This document shows positions 1 through 9,395 of a DNA stretch of 9,395 bases, piece by piece. The notes below the pieces were generated by a model. It was not told the origin of the DNA and searched no databases. It was given only the letters and a program-made list of their open reading frames with translations. The DNA is taken from contig JAKEGR010000394.1 of NCBI GenBank assembly GCA_022615465.1, positions 1 through 9,395 of the forward strand. Direction: 5' to 3'. Every line of letters begins with the position of its first letter. The first letter of the stretch is position 1. Origin of the DNA: Planctomycetota bacterium. Its GTDB lineage: Bacteria; Planctomycetota; Planctomycetia; Pirellulales; Lacipirellulaceae. The translations under genes and the position numbers were made by a program.

Positions 1-2060
1 CTGCGTTCGGAGAGCGAGATTCTCGCACCATTGTAGACCACGCTGGCCGCGATGATGATCGAAAACATCAGGTTGATCATCCGCATCTGCAGCATGTTTT
101 TTGCGATCGTGTCCCGAAAGCTCTGCAGGGAGGTCTCTTTGACGGTGACGCTGGCAATGCGGGGCGTTTCCTTGATTTTCCGGTAAATCGCCGGCCGCAT
201 GAGAGGATCGGTCCGCAGCATGACCCCGTTGGCTTGCGGCCCTTCGCGCATGAGCCGGTTCACGGCACGAATGTCCATGAAGGCATTCAAGTCCACGATA
301 TCGTCCAGGAGCGCCACCACCGGCATATCGACCACGGGACGTTTGTCCTGCAGGACTTCGACGCGGAGCGTTTCGCCTGCCTTCACGTCGAGCACCTCGG
401 CTAGTTTCTTCGAAATCACCAGCCCGTCGGGCGGAAGCGGCGTGACCCGTCCCGCGCGGTCAACCAGCCGCATCAAATCGGCGTCGTGCGGCAGGCCGCG
501 GATGCCAACACGACGAGCGCGATGCCGTGACCGCAGCCTCGTCGAGACGAACCGCAACGGCTCAGCAGAGTACACACCCGGGAGATTGGAGATTTCGTCG
601 AGGGCGTCGATCGAGACGGGTTCGACCGTGGACAGAATCATGTCGTAGCGCTGCACGTCGAAGAACTCCAAGGCGATGACCCGATCGACCGAGTCTTGCA
701 TGAAGTTACCGACGACGACAATGGCGATCGACATCGCGACGGCCAACATGGAAAACGTCGTCTTGATGGAATGTCGCTCGAGTTGGCGGAGGATCATTCG
801 GGCCACGTTCGGCACGAACCGTCCCAGACCGATGCGTTCGAGGATCGTCGGCTTGTAACTGGCTGGCGGCTCGGGGCGCATGGCCTCGGCCGGAGGAAGC
901 CGCACGGCCAGGAGGATCGCGCCCATCGAGCCGATGATTGCCGCCCCACCCGCAATCAGCACGGCGAGCGCCGCCACATTCGGCCGCACCCGGAAAATCA
1001 GTTCCGGGTACTGATACACCCGCATGAATATCTTGGTGAAGTCGTGTGCGAGCCATATGCCGCCCGCCGTGCCGAGCACGCCGCCGATGATCGTGATCAG
1101 CAGCACGAACTTCATGAAGTGCCAACCGATCTGGATATTGGAGTAGCCAAACGCCTTGAGCGCGGCGATTTGATCGCGTTGGAGTCCGGTCAGCCGCGTG
1201 AGGACCACGTTCAGCAGGAACGCGGCGACGCCCAGGAAAAGCGTCGGGGCGATGAGGCCGGCGCTGCGCAACCCTTGGATATCACTTTCCAATACCAGGT
1301 GGGAAAGCTGGTCTTTGCGGCCATAGGCACCCAGGCAGCCGTAAGGCTCCAGGATTCTGTCAACTCGGTGAATCACCTCCTCTTCCGATGCGTCGCGCCG
1401 CAGGCTGAACGCGACGTCGTTAAACGCCTCGTCCATGTCGAATGCGTTGGAAAGGGCTTCGTGCTCCATCCAGAGAACGCCAAAGTGCTTCGGATCGGGC
1501 AGCATGTCGCCCGGCTTGATCTGGAAAACGTACTCGGGCGAATAGGCGACACCAACGATTCGCAGCGACTTGCGCCGGCCATTGATGATCGCCACGATCG
1601 AATCGCCGGAGTGCAACCCGTTGGCCTTCATAAAAGCCTCGCTGGCGAGGACTTCGTCATCGCGCCCGACAGCCAGCATCCGGCCACGGCGCAGGTAAAG
1701 CTGATTGAGCGCCGGCGGACGCGTGACGGGCAGCGAAATCAATTGGCCGACGGCCGGCTTCTCCAGGCCAGGAACGTCGAGCGTGACGTTCTTGACGATC
1801 CGTGTTTCGACTTGGGCCACGCCGGGGATCTCGGCCAGCCGCTCGGCGATTGCGTCGGGCGCCCGCTTGACACTGGCGAATGCCTCGGCGAAGTGATACC
1901 GCTCGTAGAATGTCGCCCGTGTCAGCTCGAGCGAGTGCAGGATGGTACGCGAGTTGACGTAAGTCGCCACGCCGGCCGAGATCACGATCGCAATCGCAAT
2001 CGCCTGCCCCTTCATCAGGGACAGATCGCGGAGCAGCTTGCGATCGAGGGAACTGATCAT
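1..2060 (-). CDS. FtsX-like ABC transporter permease (partial, C-terminus off the left edge)
   Basis: Translating the minus strand from ATG at 2060 gives 686 open codons to the window edge, with no stop, so the C-terminus is missing. Hydrophobic segments appear near residues 19-36, 266-288, 316-338, 361-387, 434-452 and 660-677. The first large extracytoplasmic domain (about 37-265) is followed by a three-helix FtsX-like block. A second helix and second outer domain (about 453-659) then start a second block that the edge cuts. This is the duplicated FtsX layout of MacB/LolCE-type ABC systems, which usually couple ATP hydrolysis in the cytoplasm to movement of the outer domain rather than form an import channel. 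It follows the ATPase gene by 26 bases and is surely co-transcribed with it. A GGTGA ribosome site supports the start. I infer that roughly 100 residues are missing. Substrate is unknown. The plus-strand frames here are shadows. Confidence 0.88.
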   Translation of the reverse strand, partial: MISSLDRKLLRDLSLMKGQAIAIAIVISAGVATYVNSRTILHSLELTRATFYERYHFAEAFASVKRAPDAIAERLAEIPGVAQVETRIVKNVTLDVPGLEKPAVGQLISLPVTRPPALNQLYLRRGRMLAVGRDDEVLASEAFMKANGLHSGDSIVAIINGRRKSLRIVGVAYSPEYVFQIKPGDMLPDPKHFGVLWMEHEALSNAFDMDEAFNDVAFSLRRDASEEEVIHRVDRILEPYGCLGAYGRKDQLSHLVLESDIQGLRSAGLIAPTLFLGVAAFLLNVVLTRLTGLQRDQIAALKAFGYSNIQIGWHFMKFVLLITIIGGVLGTAGGIWLAHDFTKIFMRVYQYPELIFRVRPNVAALAVLIAGGAAIIGSMGAILLAVRLPPAEAMRPEPPASYKPTILERIGLGRFVPNVARMILRQLERHSIKTTFSMLAVAMSIAIVVVGNFMQDSVDRVIALEFFDVQRYDMILSTVEPVSIDALDEISNLPGVYSAEPLRFVSTRLRSRHRARRVGIRGLPHDADLMRLVDRAGRVTPLPPDGLVISKKLAEVLDVKAGETLRVEVLQDKRPVVDMPVVALLDDIVDLNAFMDIRAVNRLMREGPQANGVMLRTDPLMRPAIYRKIKETPRIASVTVKETSLQSFRDTIAKNMLQMRMINLMFSIIIAASVVYNGARISLSER

Positions 2061-2067
2061 GGTAGGT

Positions 2068-2072
2068 TCACC
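2068..2072 (-). promoter_or_regulatory. Ribosome binding site for the permease
   Basis: On the minus strand GGTGA lies 7 bases upstream of the ATG at 2060, inside the 26-base gap after the ATPase stop codon. It is one of the few convincing Shine-Dalgarno matches in the window and fixes the permease start. Confidence 0.6.
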
Positions 2073-2086
2073 GTGCCGCCGAAGGC

Positions 2087-2845
2087 TTACCAGGTGAGTT
2101 CACTCGCCGCCCGTTTGCTGGAGTTGTGATGGACGTGGACGATAGTGCCATCGGAAATCGAGATCACGCGATCGGCCATATCGGCAATTACGGCGTTGTG
2201 GGTGATTACGGCAGTCGTCGTGCCAAGCTCCTGATTGATGCGCGCGATGGCTTCCAGCACCAAGATCCCCGTGTGGACGTCGAGCGCGCCCGTCGGTTCG
2301 TCGCAGAGCAGCACGGCCGGATTCTTGGCGACGGCGCGGGCAATGGCCACGCGCTGCTGCTCACCGCCTGAAAGCTGCGACGGGAAATGATTCTGTCGTG
2401 GCACCAGGTCCACCATGCCCAGCGCCTCGGTTGGGTTCATCGGATTGGCGGCGATGTCGGTCACGAGGGCCACGTTTTCGCGGGCTGTTAAGCTGGGAAT
2501 CAAGTTGTAGAACTGAAAAACGAAGCCGACGTGTTGCCGCCGATAGCGGGTCAGGGCCGCATCGTCGAATTCAGTAAGCCGATCACCGCGGTAGTAGACC
2601 GTGCCGCCGGTGGGCACGTCCAGCCCGCCCAGGATATTCAGGAGTGTGCTCTTGCCGCTGCCCGACGGCCCAAGCAGCACGACAAACTCGCCGGCATAGA
2701 GATCGAGATCGACGCCCCGCAAGGCATGCACATCGACCTCGCCCATGTGGTACACCTTGGTCACCCCCCGCGCGGAGAAGACCGTGCCGGATGACTCGGA
2801 AGCCGCAGCCATGGAACGAGCGGAATTGCAGGGCGTTGAGGACAT
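2087..2845 (-). CDS. ABC transporter ATP-binding protein, LolD/MacB type
   Basis: This is a 252-residue ATPase with every core motif intact. With the start at 2845 these are Walker [10 protein letters not shown] at 59-67, Q-loop glutamine at 111 in [16 protein letters not shown], signature LSGGEQQR at 158-165, Walker [12 protein letters not shown] with D182 and E183, and the H-loop histidine at 216 (ITHN). The sequence style is that of the LolD/MacB/FtsE group, which pairs with FtsX-like permeases, and such a permease follows 26 bases downstream. The reading frame stays open upstream to a GTG at 2941, but that would overlap the end of the binding-protein gene. ATG at 2845 has AAGGA 13 bases upstream and leaves a 47-base gap. 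ATG at 2812 is also possible, since family homology begins only around residue 22 (FSARGV). The cytoplasmic ATPase role is secure; the transported substrate is not known. Confidence 0.93.
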   Translation of the reverse strand: MSSTPCNSARSMAAASESSGTVFSARGVTKVYHMGEVDVHALRGVDLDLYAGEFVVLLGPSGSGKSTLLNILGGLDVPTGGTVYYRGDRLTEFDDAALTRYRRQHVGFVFQFYNLIPSLTARENVALVTDIAANPMNPTEALGMVDLVPRQNHFPSQLSGGEQQRVAIARAVAKNPAVLLCDEPTGALDVHTGILVLEAIARINQELGTTTAVITHNAVIADMADRVISISDGTIVHVHHNSSKRAASELTW

Positions 2846-2892
2846 GCGAACGGATGGATCCTTGGGGCTACGTGATACTGCGGAAAGTCCTG

Positions 2893-3957
2893 TTAAGGAG
2901 CGGTGAACTCCTCTTTGAGAAAATCGGCGGCTGTGTCCCACTTTTCCGCTGCCGCCGCGAAGTCCACTTTCATCACTCGCACGTCGCGCGGCGTCTTGAC
3001 GCGCGGCGAGGCCGCCACACCCGCGCGGAGCGGAATCTGCGCGCTCGGCCCATCGGCCAGTCGCCGCTCCACGTCGCTCGACAGCAAGTAATCGACGAGC
3101 TTCTCAGCCGCTTCGGGATTCGGCGAGTCCTTGATGACTGCCAGCGTGTTGGGAATGAACAAGGCGCCAACCTCGCCTTCGCCCTGGTCGGGGAAAATAA
3201 TTTTCACCGGCATGCCGGCTTCCAGTTCGATGATCGCGTCATCCGTGTCCGTGAGGCCGAAGGCGAGCGAACCGGCCGCCACGGCCCGGGCCACCTGTTT
3301 GTTGCCGGCCATGATCCGCGCCGTTCGCTTCACATCGCGAAAGAAATCGCGCGTTGTGTCATCGCCCCAGGCTGCAAACAGGCAAGCCGCATGCGTGGCC
3401 GTCGTACCAAACAGCGGCTTCGCAATCGCGCACCGTTCGTACCATTGCGGATCGGTCAGGTCGCGGATCGAATTCGGCAGCCGCTCCTCGGGAACTTGAT
3501 TCGTGTTGACCAGGAGCACGCGCGCCCGGGCCGCGAACCCGTGCCACAACCCATCGGGCGACTGCATGTTGGCCGGATACTCGGCGGCGCGAGCCGGCTT
3601 GAACGGTCGCAATAATCCCCGTCGCGCGAGCCGGAGCGTGTTGAGGATTTCGTTATTCCAGAACAGATCGCAACGCGGGCGATCGGCCTCCGCCATGATC
3701 GCCTGCGTGAGTCCGACCGTCTTGGTTGATTCGTTGTCGAATTTCGGCCGCACCGTGATGCCCGTCTGGCGAGTGAACTCGGCGAAGATCGGTTCGGAAA
3801 ATTCCTGATCGAGTGCCGCGTAGACCACGACTTCCGGCGGCGCGTGCGCGCCACAGCCGAAGAGGGTCGTCACGGTAAGCAGCAACAGCGAGTGCAGGCA
3901 CCGCGCCAGGCCGGGGGCGGTTGCGTGAACGGAGTTCTGCCCGAGTTTCGAGGTCAT
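2893..3957 (-). CDS. Extracellular solute-binding lipoprotein, ferric-iron ABC type
   Basis: The 354-residue protein starts with a lipoprotein signal: a long polar n-region with R19, a hydrophobic stretch at 21-33 and the lipobox LFGC with Cys35. Mature residues resemble the AfuA/FbpA (COG1840) binding proteins: [16 protein letters not shown] (43-58), CDLFWNNE (96-103), [15 protein letters not shown] (184-198), GLTDTDDA (234-241) and a conserved IPNTLAVIK (268-276). These proteins capture ferric iron or similar small solutes outside the cytoplasmic membrane and hand them to a type I importer. No FbpB-type permease or FbpC-type ATPase is present here. Instead an exporter-class ATPase and FtsX permease follow 47 bases downstream on the same strand. 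The paired ligand tyrosines of FbpA were not identified with confidence, so iron as ligand is a family-level guess. No clear ribosome site precedes the ATG. Confidence 0.88.
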   Translation of the reverse strand: MTSKLGQNSVHATAPGLARCLHSLLLLTVTTLFGCGAHAPPEVVVYAALDQEFSEPIFAEFTRQTGITVRPKFDNESTKTVGLTQAIMAEADRPRCDLFWNNEILNTLRLARRGLLRPFKPARAAEYPANMQSPDGLWHGFAARARVLLVNTNQVPEERLPNSIRDLTDPQWYERCAIAKPLFGTTATHAACLFAAWGDDTTRDFFRDVKRTARIMAGNKQVARAVAAGSLAFGLTDTDDAIIELEAGMPVKIIFPDQGEGEVGALFIPNTLAVIKDSPNPEAAEKLVDYLLSSDVERRLADGPSAQIPLRAGVAASPRVKTPRDVRVMKVDFAAAAEKWDTAADFLKEEFTAP

Positions 3958-4027
3958 TGTCGCGCCCAGGATGGAATCGCGTTGCCGCCCTGCGGCGGCC
4001 CTGCTAGATTCTACAACGAGGCCGCCC

Positions 4028-4055
4028 TTGGCCGGTTGTCGCTCTCGATTATACT
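4028..4055 (+). promoter_or_regulatory. Candidate promoter for the metallo-hydrolase
   Basis: TTGGCC (4028-4033), a 16-base spacer and TATACT (4050-4055) form a reasonable sigma-70-like pair. It would give a leader of about 120 bases before the ATG at 4184. This is from sequence matching alone. Confidence 0.4.
4048..4053 (-). promoter_or_regulatory. Candidate -10 element for the binding-protein/ABC operon
   Basis: The plus-strand ATTATA reads TATAAT, a perfect -10, on the minus strand. No good -35 is visible; the best at suitable spacing is TTATTT (4070-4075, 16-base spacer). It overlaps the plus-strand TATACT, so both directions may share one melting site. Confidence 0.4.
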
Positions 4056-4183
4056 ATTGCCCGCGTACAAAATAAGCCTGTTTTGCCTGCCGCCCAGGGC
4101 TGTTCACCGCCCCTTCCGTGGGTCACCCTGAAGCCCTTGTCCGCGCAGGCCCCAATCATGCCTCCCCCGGAGTCTGTCGTCTG

Positions 4184-4924
4184 ATGAAGCTCGTACTGCT
4201 TGGCTCCGGCGGCTATTATCCAACCAACTGCCGGCACACGGCCTGCTTCATGCTGCCGGAGCTTGGCGTCGTGCTCGATGCGGGCACAGGCATGTGCCGC
4301 CTTGGCGACTATCTCACAACCGATCGGCTTGACATCTTCTTGACGCATGTTCACTTGGACCACGTTGTCGGCCTGACCTATCTGCTGAACGTCGCGCCCG
4401 CGGAGGTGCTCAGCCAAACGACCGTCCACGGCGAGGCGGAGAAGTTGGCCGCGCTGCGCGAACATCTGTTCGCCCGAGAAATCTTTCCGGTCGATCCGCC
4501 GTTTCAATTCGAGACGCTGCGGCAATCCTGGCCGTTGCCGAGCGGCGGCACGCTCGACCACTTCCCGCTTGAGCACCCGGGCGGCTCGCTTGGCTTCCGA
4601 CTCAACTGGCCGGGCCACTCGATGGCCTACGTGACCGACACCACGGCGGCCGCCGAGGCGGACTATGTGGAGCGGATTCATGGCGTGGACCTGCTCATCC
4701 ACGAGTGTTTCTTCGCCAATGATCAAGGCAACATGCCGGCAATCACTGGCCACAGTTGGCTGCGACCGGTTGCCGAGGTCGCCGCCGCTGCGCAAGTCGG
4801 CCGGCTCGTGCTGGTGCATGTCAACCCCACTGCCGACACCGACCGCGACTTCGATCTTGCTGCCGCGCGCCGCATTTTCCCAAACACCGAGATCGGCGTG
4901 GATTGTGCCGAGATGGTGTTCTAA
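4184..4924 (+). CDS. Metallo-beta-lactamase-fold hydrolase, RNase Z/PhnP-like
   Basis: The 246-residue protein has the complete metal-binding set of the metallo-beta-lactamase superfamily: THVHLDH with H55, H57, D59 and H60, then H131 (EHPGGS), D152 (YVTDT), H190 (ITGHS) and H212 (LVHVNP). The phrase DLLIHECFF (169-177) and the GHS motif followed by an alanine-rich helix and RLVLVHVNP closely follow the RNase Z pattern. The protein is shorter than the roughly 300 residues of RNase Z, and I see no insertion matching its flexible tRNA-binding arm. A PhnP-like phosphodiesterase or another small hydrolase is therefore at least as likely. It should bind two metal ions in the cytoplasm; no signal peptide is present. 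The frame extends to a GTG at 4118, but homology begins at the ATG (MKLVLLGSGG) at 4184, which has GGAG 11 bases upstream. It is divergent from the ABC operon and convergent with gyrB. Confidence 0.88.
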   Translation: MKLVLLGSGGYYPTNCRHTACFMLPELGVVLDAGTGMCRLGDYLTTDRLDIFLTHVHLDHVVGLTYLLNVAPAEVLSQTTVHGEAEKLAALREHLFAREIFPVDPPFQFETLRQSWPLPSGGTLDHFPLEHPGGSLGFRLNWPGHSMAYVTDTTAAAEADYVERIHGVDLLIHECFFANDQGNMPAITGHSWLRPVAEVAAAAQVGRLVLVHVNPTADTDRDFDLAAARRIFPNTEIGVDCAEMVF

Positions 4925-4948
4925 CGCGGCCTGCGGCCGCAACCAAAA

Positions 4949-5011
4949 TGTAGGGAACGCCGTCCCTGGCGTTCCGTGAATTACGGAACGGCACAGAGGC
5001 CGTTCCCTACA
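4949..5011. repeat. 63-base nested palindrome, REP/MITE-like
   Basis: The ends are perfect 11-base inverted repeats: TGTAGGGAACG at 4949-4959 and CGTTCCCTACA at 5001-5011. The centre is another inverted repeat: CGTTCCGT at 4970-4977 and ACGGAACG at 4983-4990 around GAATT. The same bases can instead form two tandem hairpins: GGAACGCC/GGCGTTCC (4954-4961 with 4968-4975) and GGAACGGC/GCCGTTCC (4985-4992 with 4999-5006), each with an 8-base stem and a 6-base loop. Such double-hairpin units are typical of REP/BIME-type dispersed repeats or small non-autonomous elements. No target-site duplication was identified, so mobility is an inference. Confidence 0.7.
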
Positions 5012-5085
5012 GGAAAAAACCAACATCGGTCTGTCGATCAACAACATGCGCGCACGGCGCCGCATCACACTCAGGAAGACTCTAG

Positions 5086-5106
5086 CCCTCTCCCACAGGG
5101 AGAGGG
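5086..5106. repeat. Hairpin repeat CCCTCTCCC/GGGAGAGGG
   Basis: A perfect 9-base inverted repeat (5086-5094 and 5098-5106) encloses a three-base ACA loop. Similar CCCTCTCCC...GGGAGAGGG hairpins occur dispersed between genes in many GC-rich genomes. It may help end transcription, but no T-run follows on either strand. Confidence 0.55.
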
Positions 5107-5140
5107 AATATCTGTACGCCGCAAGCGTTGCACTCCAAAG

Positions 5141-5166
5141 CCCAGGGTCGCACAGCGCACCCTGGG
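5141..5166. repeat. Hairpin just downstream of gyrB
   Basis: CCCAGGGT (5141-5148) pairs perfectly with ACCCTGGG (5159-5166). Inner CGC (5149-5151) and GCG (5155-5157) extend the stem around an ACA loop with one unpaired base. It starts 5 bases beyond the gyrB stop codon in the transcript. It could act as a terminator or 3'-end stabiliser of the dnaN-dciA-gyrB message, or be another dispersed repeat. The transcript continues with CUUUGG rather than a real U-tract. Confidence 0.55.
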
Positions 5167-5171
5167 TAGGC

Positions 5172-8092
<2,921 letters not shown>

Positions 8093-8110
8093 GTCGGATG
8101 TTAACCCCCC

Positions 8111-8140
8111 GTTGGTTGTAAAGCATTTCGATCAACCAAC
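8111..8140. promoter_or_regulatory. Hairpin in the dnaN-dciA spacer
   Basis: GTTGGTTG (8111-8118) and CAACCAAC (8133-8140) form a perfect 8-base stem with a 14-base loop. It falls within the 104-base gap between the dnaN stop and the dciA TTG start, with the stem ending 18 bases before that start in the transcript. It could modulate dciA translation or processing of the operon message. No T-run follows, so it is not a standard terminator. Confidence 0.45.
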
Positions 8141-8196
8141 AAATCAATTCGGCATGGCCGCCGACGCGAACCGTTTTCCATGCGCGATAGGACGCT

Positions 8197-9312
8197 TTAG
8201 CGCTCCCGCGCCAGCGGCATGATCACGTAGCCGTAGCCATCGTCGGTGGTGTAAACCGCGGCCGCATCGCCGTCCTGCAGGTCGATCGTACACGTTTTTT
8301 CAGGGTCCAGCACTTTGAGGAAGTCGATAACGAACCGCGGATCGAGCATGATCGAGATCGGTGGACCGTTGTAAGCGATTGGTAGTTCGACGTGCGATTC
8401 GCCCACCTCGGCGGTTTGGCCCGCCATGACGAGTGAACCATTGCCAAAGGTGAAGTCGATGCCGCGACTTTCTTCGCTTGTGACGATTGCCGCCTGGCGT
8501 ACTGCTGAGTACGTCGGGCCAACGGGGAGGTCGATCTTGAGTGAATTGGCCCGCTGGGGAAATACGTCGCGCCATCGCGGGTAACGGCCTTCCAGTAAGC
8601 GCGAGGAGATGGTACAGCGCGGACTGTGTACCAGGACGTCGTTTTGCCGGACGGCGAGCTGCACCTCGCTCGTCTCTTCGGCTAAGGCCCGCTCCAGGAG
8701 CTGCATCGCGCGGGTGGGTATGACAATTACGTCGCCCAGGGGTGCGGGCTGGCCGATCGCCTTGGCTGGGCCTTCCATCTTGGCCAGCCGCCGCCCATCG
8801 GTGCTAATTGCGGTCAGCATATTATCCTGCCATTCCAATTTGACGCCACCCAACGCATAGCGACTGCTTTCGTTGTCGGCAGCAAAAATCGTGCGGCGAA
8901 TCAACTCCCTAAACAGCCGTGCTGGAAGCTCGTAGTAGTCTGTTTCGGCAAACTCGGCGATTGATGGGAAATCTTGCGGGTTTGCTGAAGGAAGTTTGTA
9001 CTCGCTCCGCGCGTCGCGGACTATAATGCCCGTTGCATTGGCTTCCATGCGGAACGTGGCGTCGTTGCTCTCGCGGAGAATGGGGCCGAAGCGGTCGACG
9101 GGCAGGATGACCTCGCCGGAAGCCTCGACTTCCAGGCCGCTTACCTCGTAGCGGATGCCGACCTCGAGATCCGTGGCCATGAGCATGGCCTTGTTGGCGG
9201 CCACCTCCAGTTTGACTTTCTGCAGAATCGGCTTGGGGCTGCGGGCAGGTGCGACCGCAGCAACTGTTTGAAATGCGTGGAGTAGTTTTTCGCGGTTGCA
9301 GATGATCTTCAT
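8197..9312 (-). CDS. dnaN: DNA polymerase III beta subunit (sliding clamp)
   Basis: The 371-residue protein is a complete beta clamp, which dimerises into a ring around DNA and tethers polymerase III and other partners. E. coli DnaN has 366 residues. The start MKIICNREKLLHAFQ is typical of the family. Domain signatures follow in order: LPVDRFGPILR (70-80), LPSANPQDFPS (107-117), RYALGGVKLE (151-160) then STDGRRLA (170-177) in the middle domain, EGRYPRW (241-247) and the C-terminal YVIMPL (362-367), part of the groove that binds clamp-interacting peptides. The frame continues upstream to a TTG at 9336, but the ATG at 9312 begins the conserved sequence and has GAAAGGA 11 bases upstream. It is the first visible gene of a minus-strand run with dciA and gyrB. 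Confidence 0.97.
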   Translation of the reverse strand: MKIICNREKLLHAFQTVAAVAPARSPKPILQKVKLEVAANKAMLMATDLEVGIRYEVSGLEVEASGEVILPVDRFGPILRESNDATFRMEANATGIIVRDARSEYKLPSANPQDFPSIAEFAETDYYELPARLFRELIRRTIFAADNESSRYALGGVKLEWQDNMLTAISTDGRRLAKMEGPAKAIGQPAPLGDVIVIPTRAMQLLERALAEETSEVQLAVRQNDVLVHSPRCTISSRLLEGRYPRWRDVFPQRANSLKIDLPVGPTYSAVRQAAIVTSEESRGIDFTFGNGSLVMAGQTAEVGESHVELPIAYNGPPISIMLDPRFVIDFLKVLDPEKTCTIDLQDGDAAAVYTTDDGYGYVIMPLARER

Positions 9313-9395
9313 GGCGAGAAGGATCCTTTCAGACAAGAGAGTTTCTTATTGGGTAACGTGGCGTTGATGGGATTCTTAAGAATTAATGAGTCTTA
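9313..9395. promoter_or_regulatory. Upstream region of dnaN, AT-rich, cut by the window edge
   Basis: These 83 bases hold no gene. The outer part is clearly more AT-rich than its surroundings and contains a perfect 12-base palindrome, ATTCTTAAGAAT, at 9372-9383. It probably carries the dnaN promoter or the 3' side of a dnaA-dnaN spacer. No consensus DnaA box (TTATCCACA) was seen. Confidence 0.35.
9324..9330 (-). promoter_or_regulatory. Ribosome binding site for dnaN
   Basis: GAAAGGA on the minus strand, ending 11 bases before the ATG at 9312. It favours this start over the in-frame TTG at 9336, which would place the site inside the coding region. Confidence 0.55.

Larger units (their letters stand above)
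3958..4183. promoter_or_regulatory. Divergent intergenic region between binding protein and hydrolase
   Basis: No gene was found in these 226 bases. Overlapping -10-like sequences for both strands lie at 4048-4055. Closer to the binding-protein start, a GC hairpin (arms GCCGCC 3984-3989 and GGCGGC 3994-3999, loop of four) would sit in the leader of that transcript. ATTCTA at 4008-4013 reads TAGAAT on the minus strand and is a second weak -10 candidate. Confidence 0.5.
4925..5171. other. Convergent intergenic region with three palindromes, no gene
   Basis: This 247-base gap separates the 3' ends of the hydrolase and gyrB. It holds no credible gene. It contains three distinct inverted repeats, listed separately, spaced through its length. 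None is followed by a clear T-run on either strand, so classical intrinsic termination is not evident, although the gap must stop transcription from both sides. Confidence 0.6.

Noticed and set aside
696..2129. 477-codon plus-strand open frame over the left region
   Set aside because: It is antisense to the FtsX-like permease and the ATPase end. The minus-strand frame shows membrane helices, an operon position and a ribosome site; the plus-strand product is rich in His, Arg, Asp and Gln without domain structure.
2644..3615. 323-codon plus-strand open frame across the ATPase and binding-protein genes
   Set aside because: It spans two well-supported minus-strand genes and their spacer, and its product is arginine-rich with no recognisable motif.
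4949..5166. Intrinsic terminators for the hydrolase and gyrB
   Set aside because: The stems are strong, but none is followed by a T-run on either strand, so they are reported as repeats or hairpins rather than as terminators.
9313..9395. Replication origin
   Set aside because: The dnaN-gyrB context suggests it could be near, but no consensus DnaA box or repeated 9-base motif is visible in the part shown.

Overview
The window looks like chromosomal DNA from a GC-rich bacterium, most likely a planctomycete of the Pirellulales type. This assignment is an inference: it rests on the dnaN / DUF721 (dciA) / gyrB order without recF, the scarcity of strong Shine-Dalgarno sites, the GC-rich codons, and palindromic repeats between genes of a kind I associate with planctomycete genomes. 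It has not been tested by a database search.

Right part (about 5172-9395, minus strand). This is a replication and topology cluster read from right to left: dnaN (sliding clamp, ATG at 9312), a short DUF721/DciA-type protein (TTG start at 8092), and gyrB (835 aa). All three are intact. The right edge lies in the region upstream of dnaN, where dnaA often sits in bacteria, but dnaA is not in the window. A hairpin lies between dnaN and dciA.

Middle (4184-5171). A plus-strand metallo-beta-lactamase-fold hydrolase of the RNase Z/PhnP-like type converges on gyrB. The 247-base convergent gap holds no gene. It holds three separate palindromic elements, one of them a 63-base double-palindrome that looks like a dispersed REP/MITE-type repeat.

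Left part (1-3957, minus strand). Read from right to left there are three genes: a lipoprotein solute-binding protein of the ferric-iron (AfuA/FbpA-like, COG1840) type, a LolD/MacB-type ABC ATPase, and a large FtsX-like permease that runs off the left edge. The permease is open to base 1 and is the real gene there, despite long antisense reading frames on the other strand. The pairing is unusual: the binding protein belongs to an importer family, while the ATPase and permease belong to the MacB/LolCDE mechanotransmission class, which normally has no solute-binding protein. The 226-base divergent gap between the binding protein and the hydrolase carries overlapping -10-like sequences on the two strands.

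The window is mostly core and housekeeping content. No CRISPR array, tRNA, rRNA, transposase or phage gene was seen. The points most worth a second look are the palindromic repeat cluster, the mixed ABC operon, the DciA-for-RecF gene order and the shared divergent promoter.
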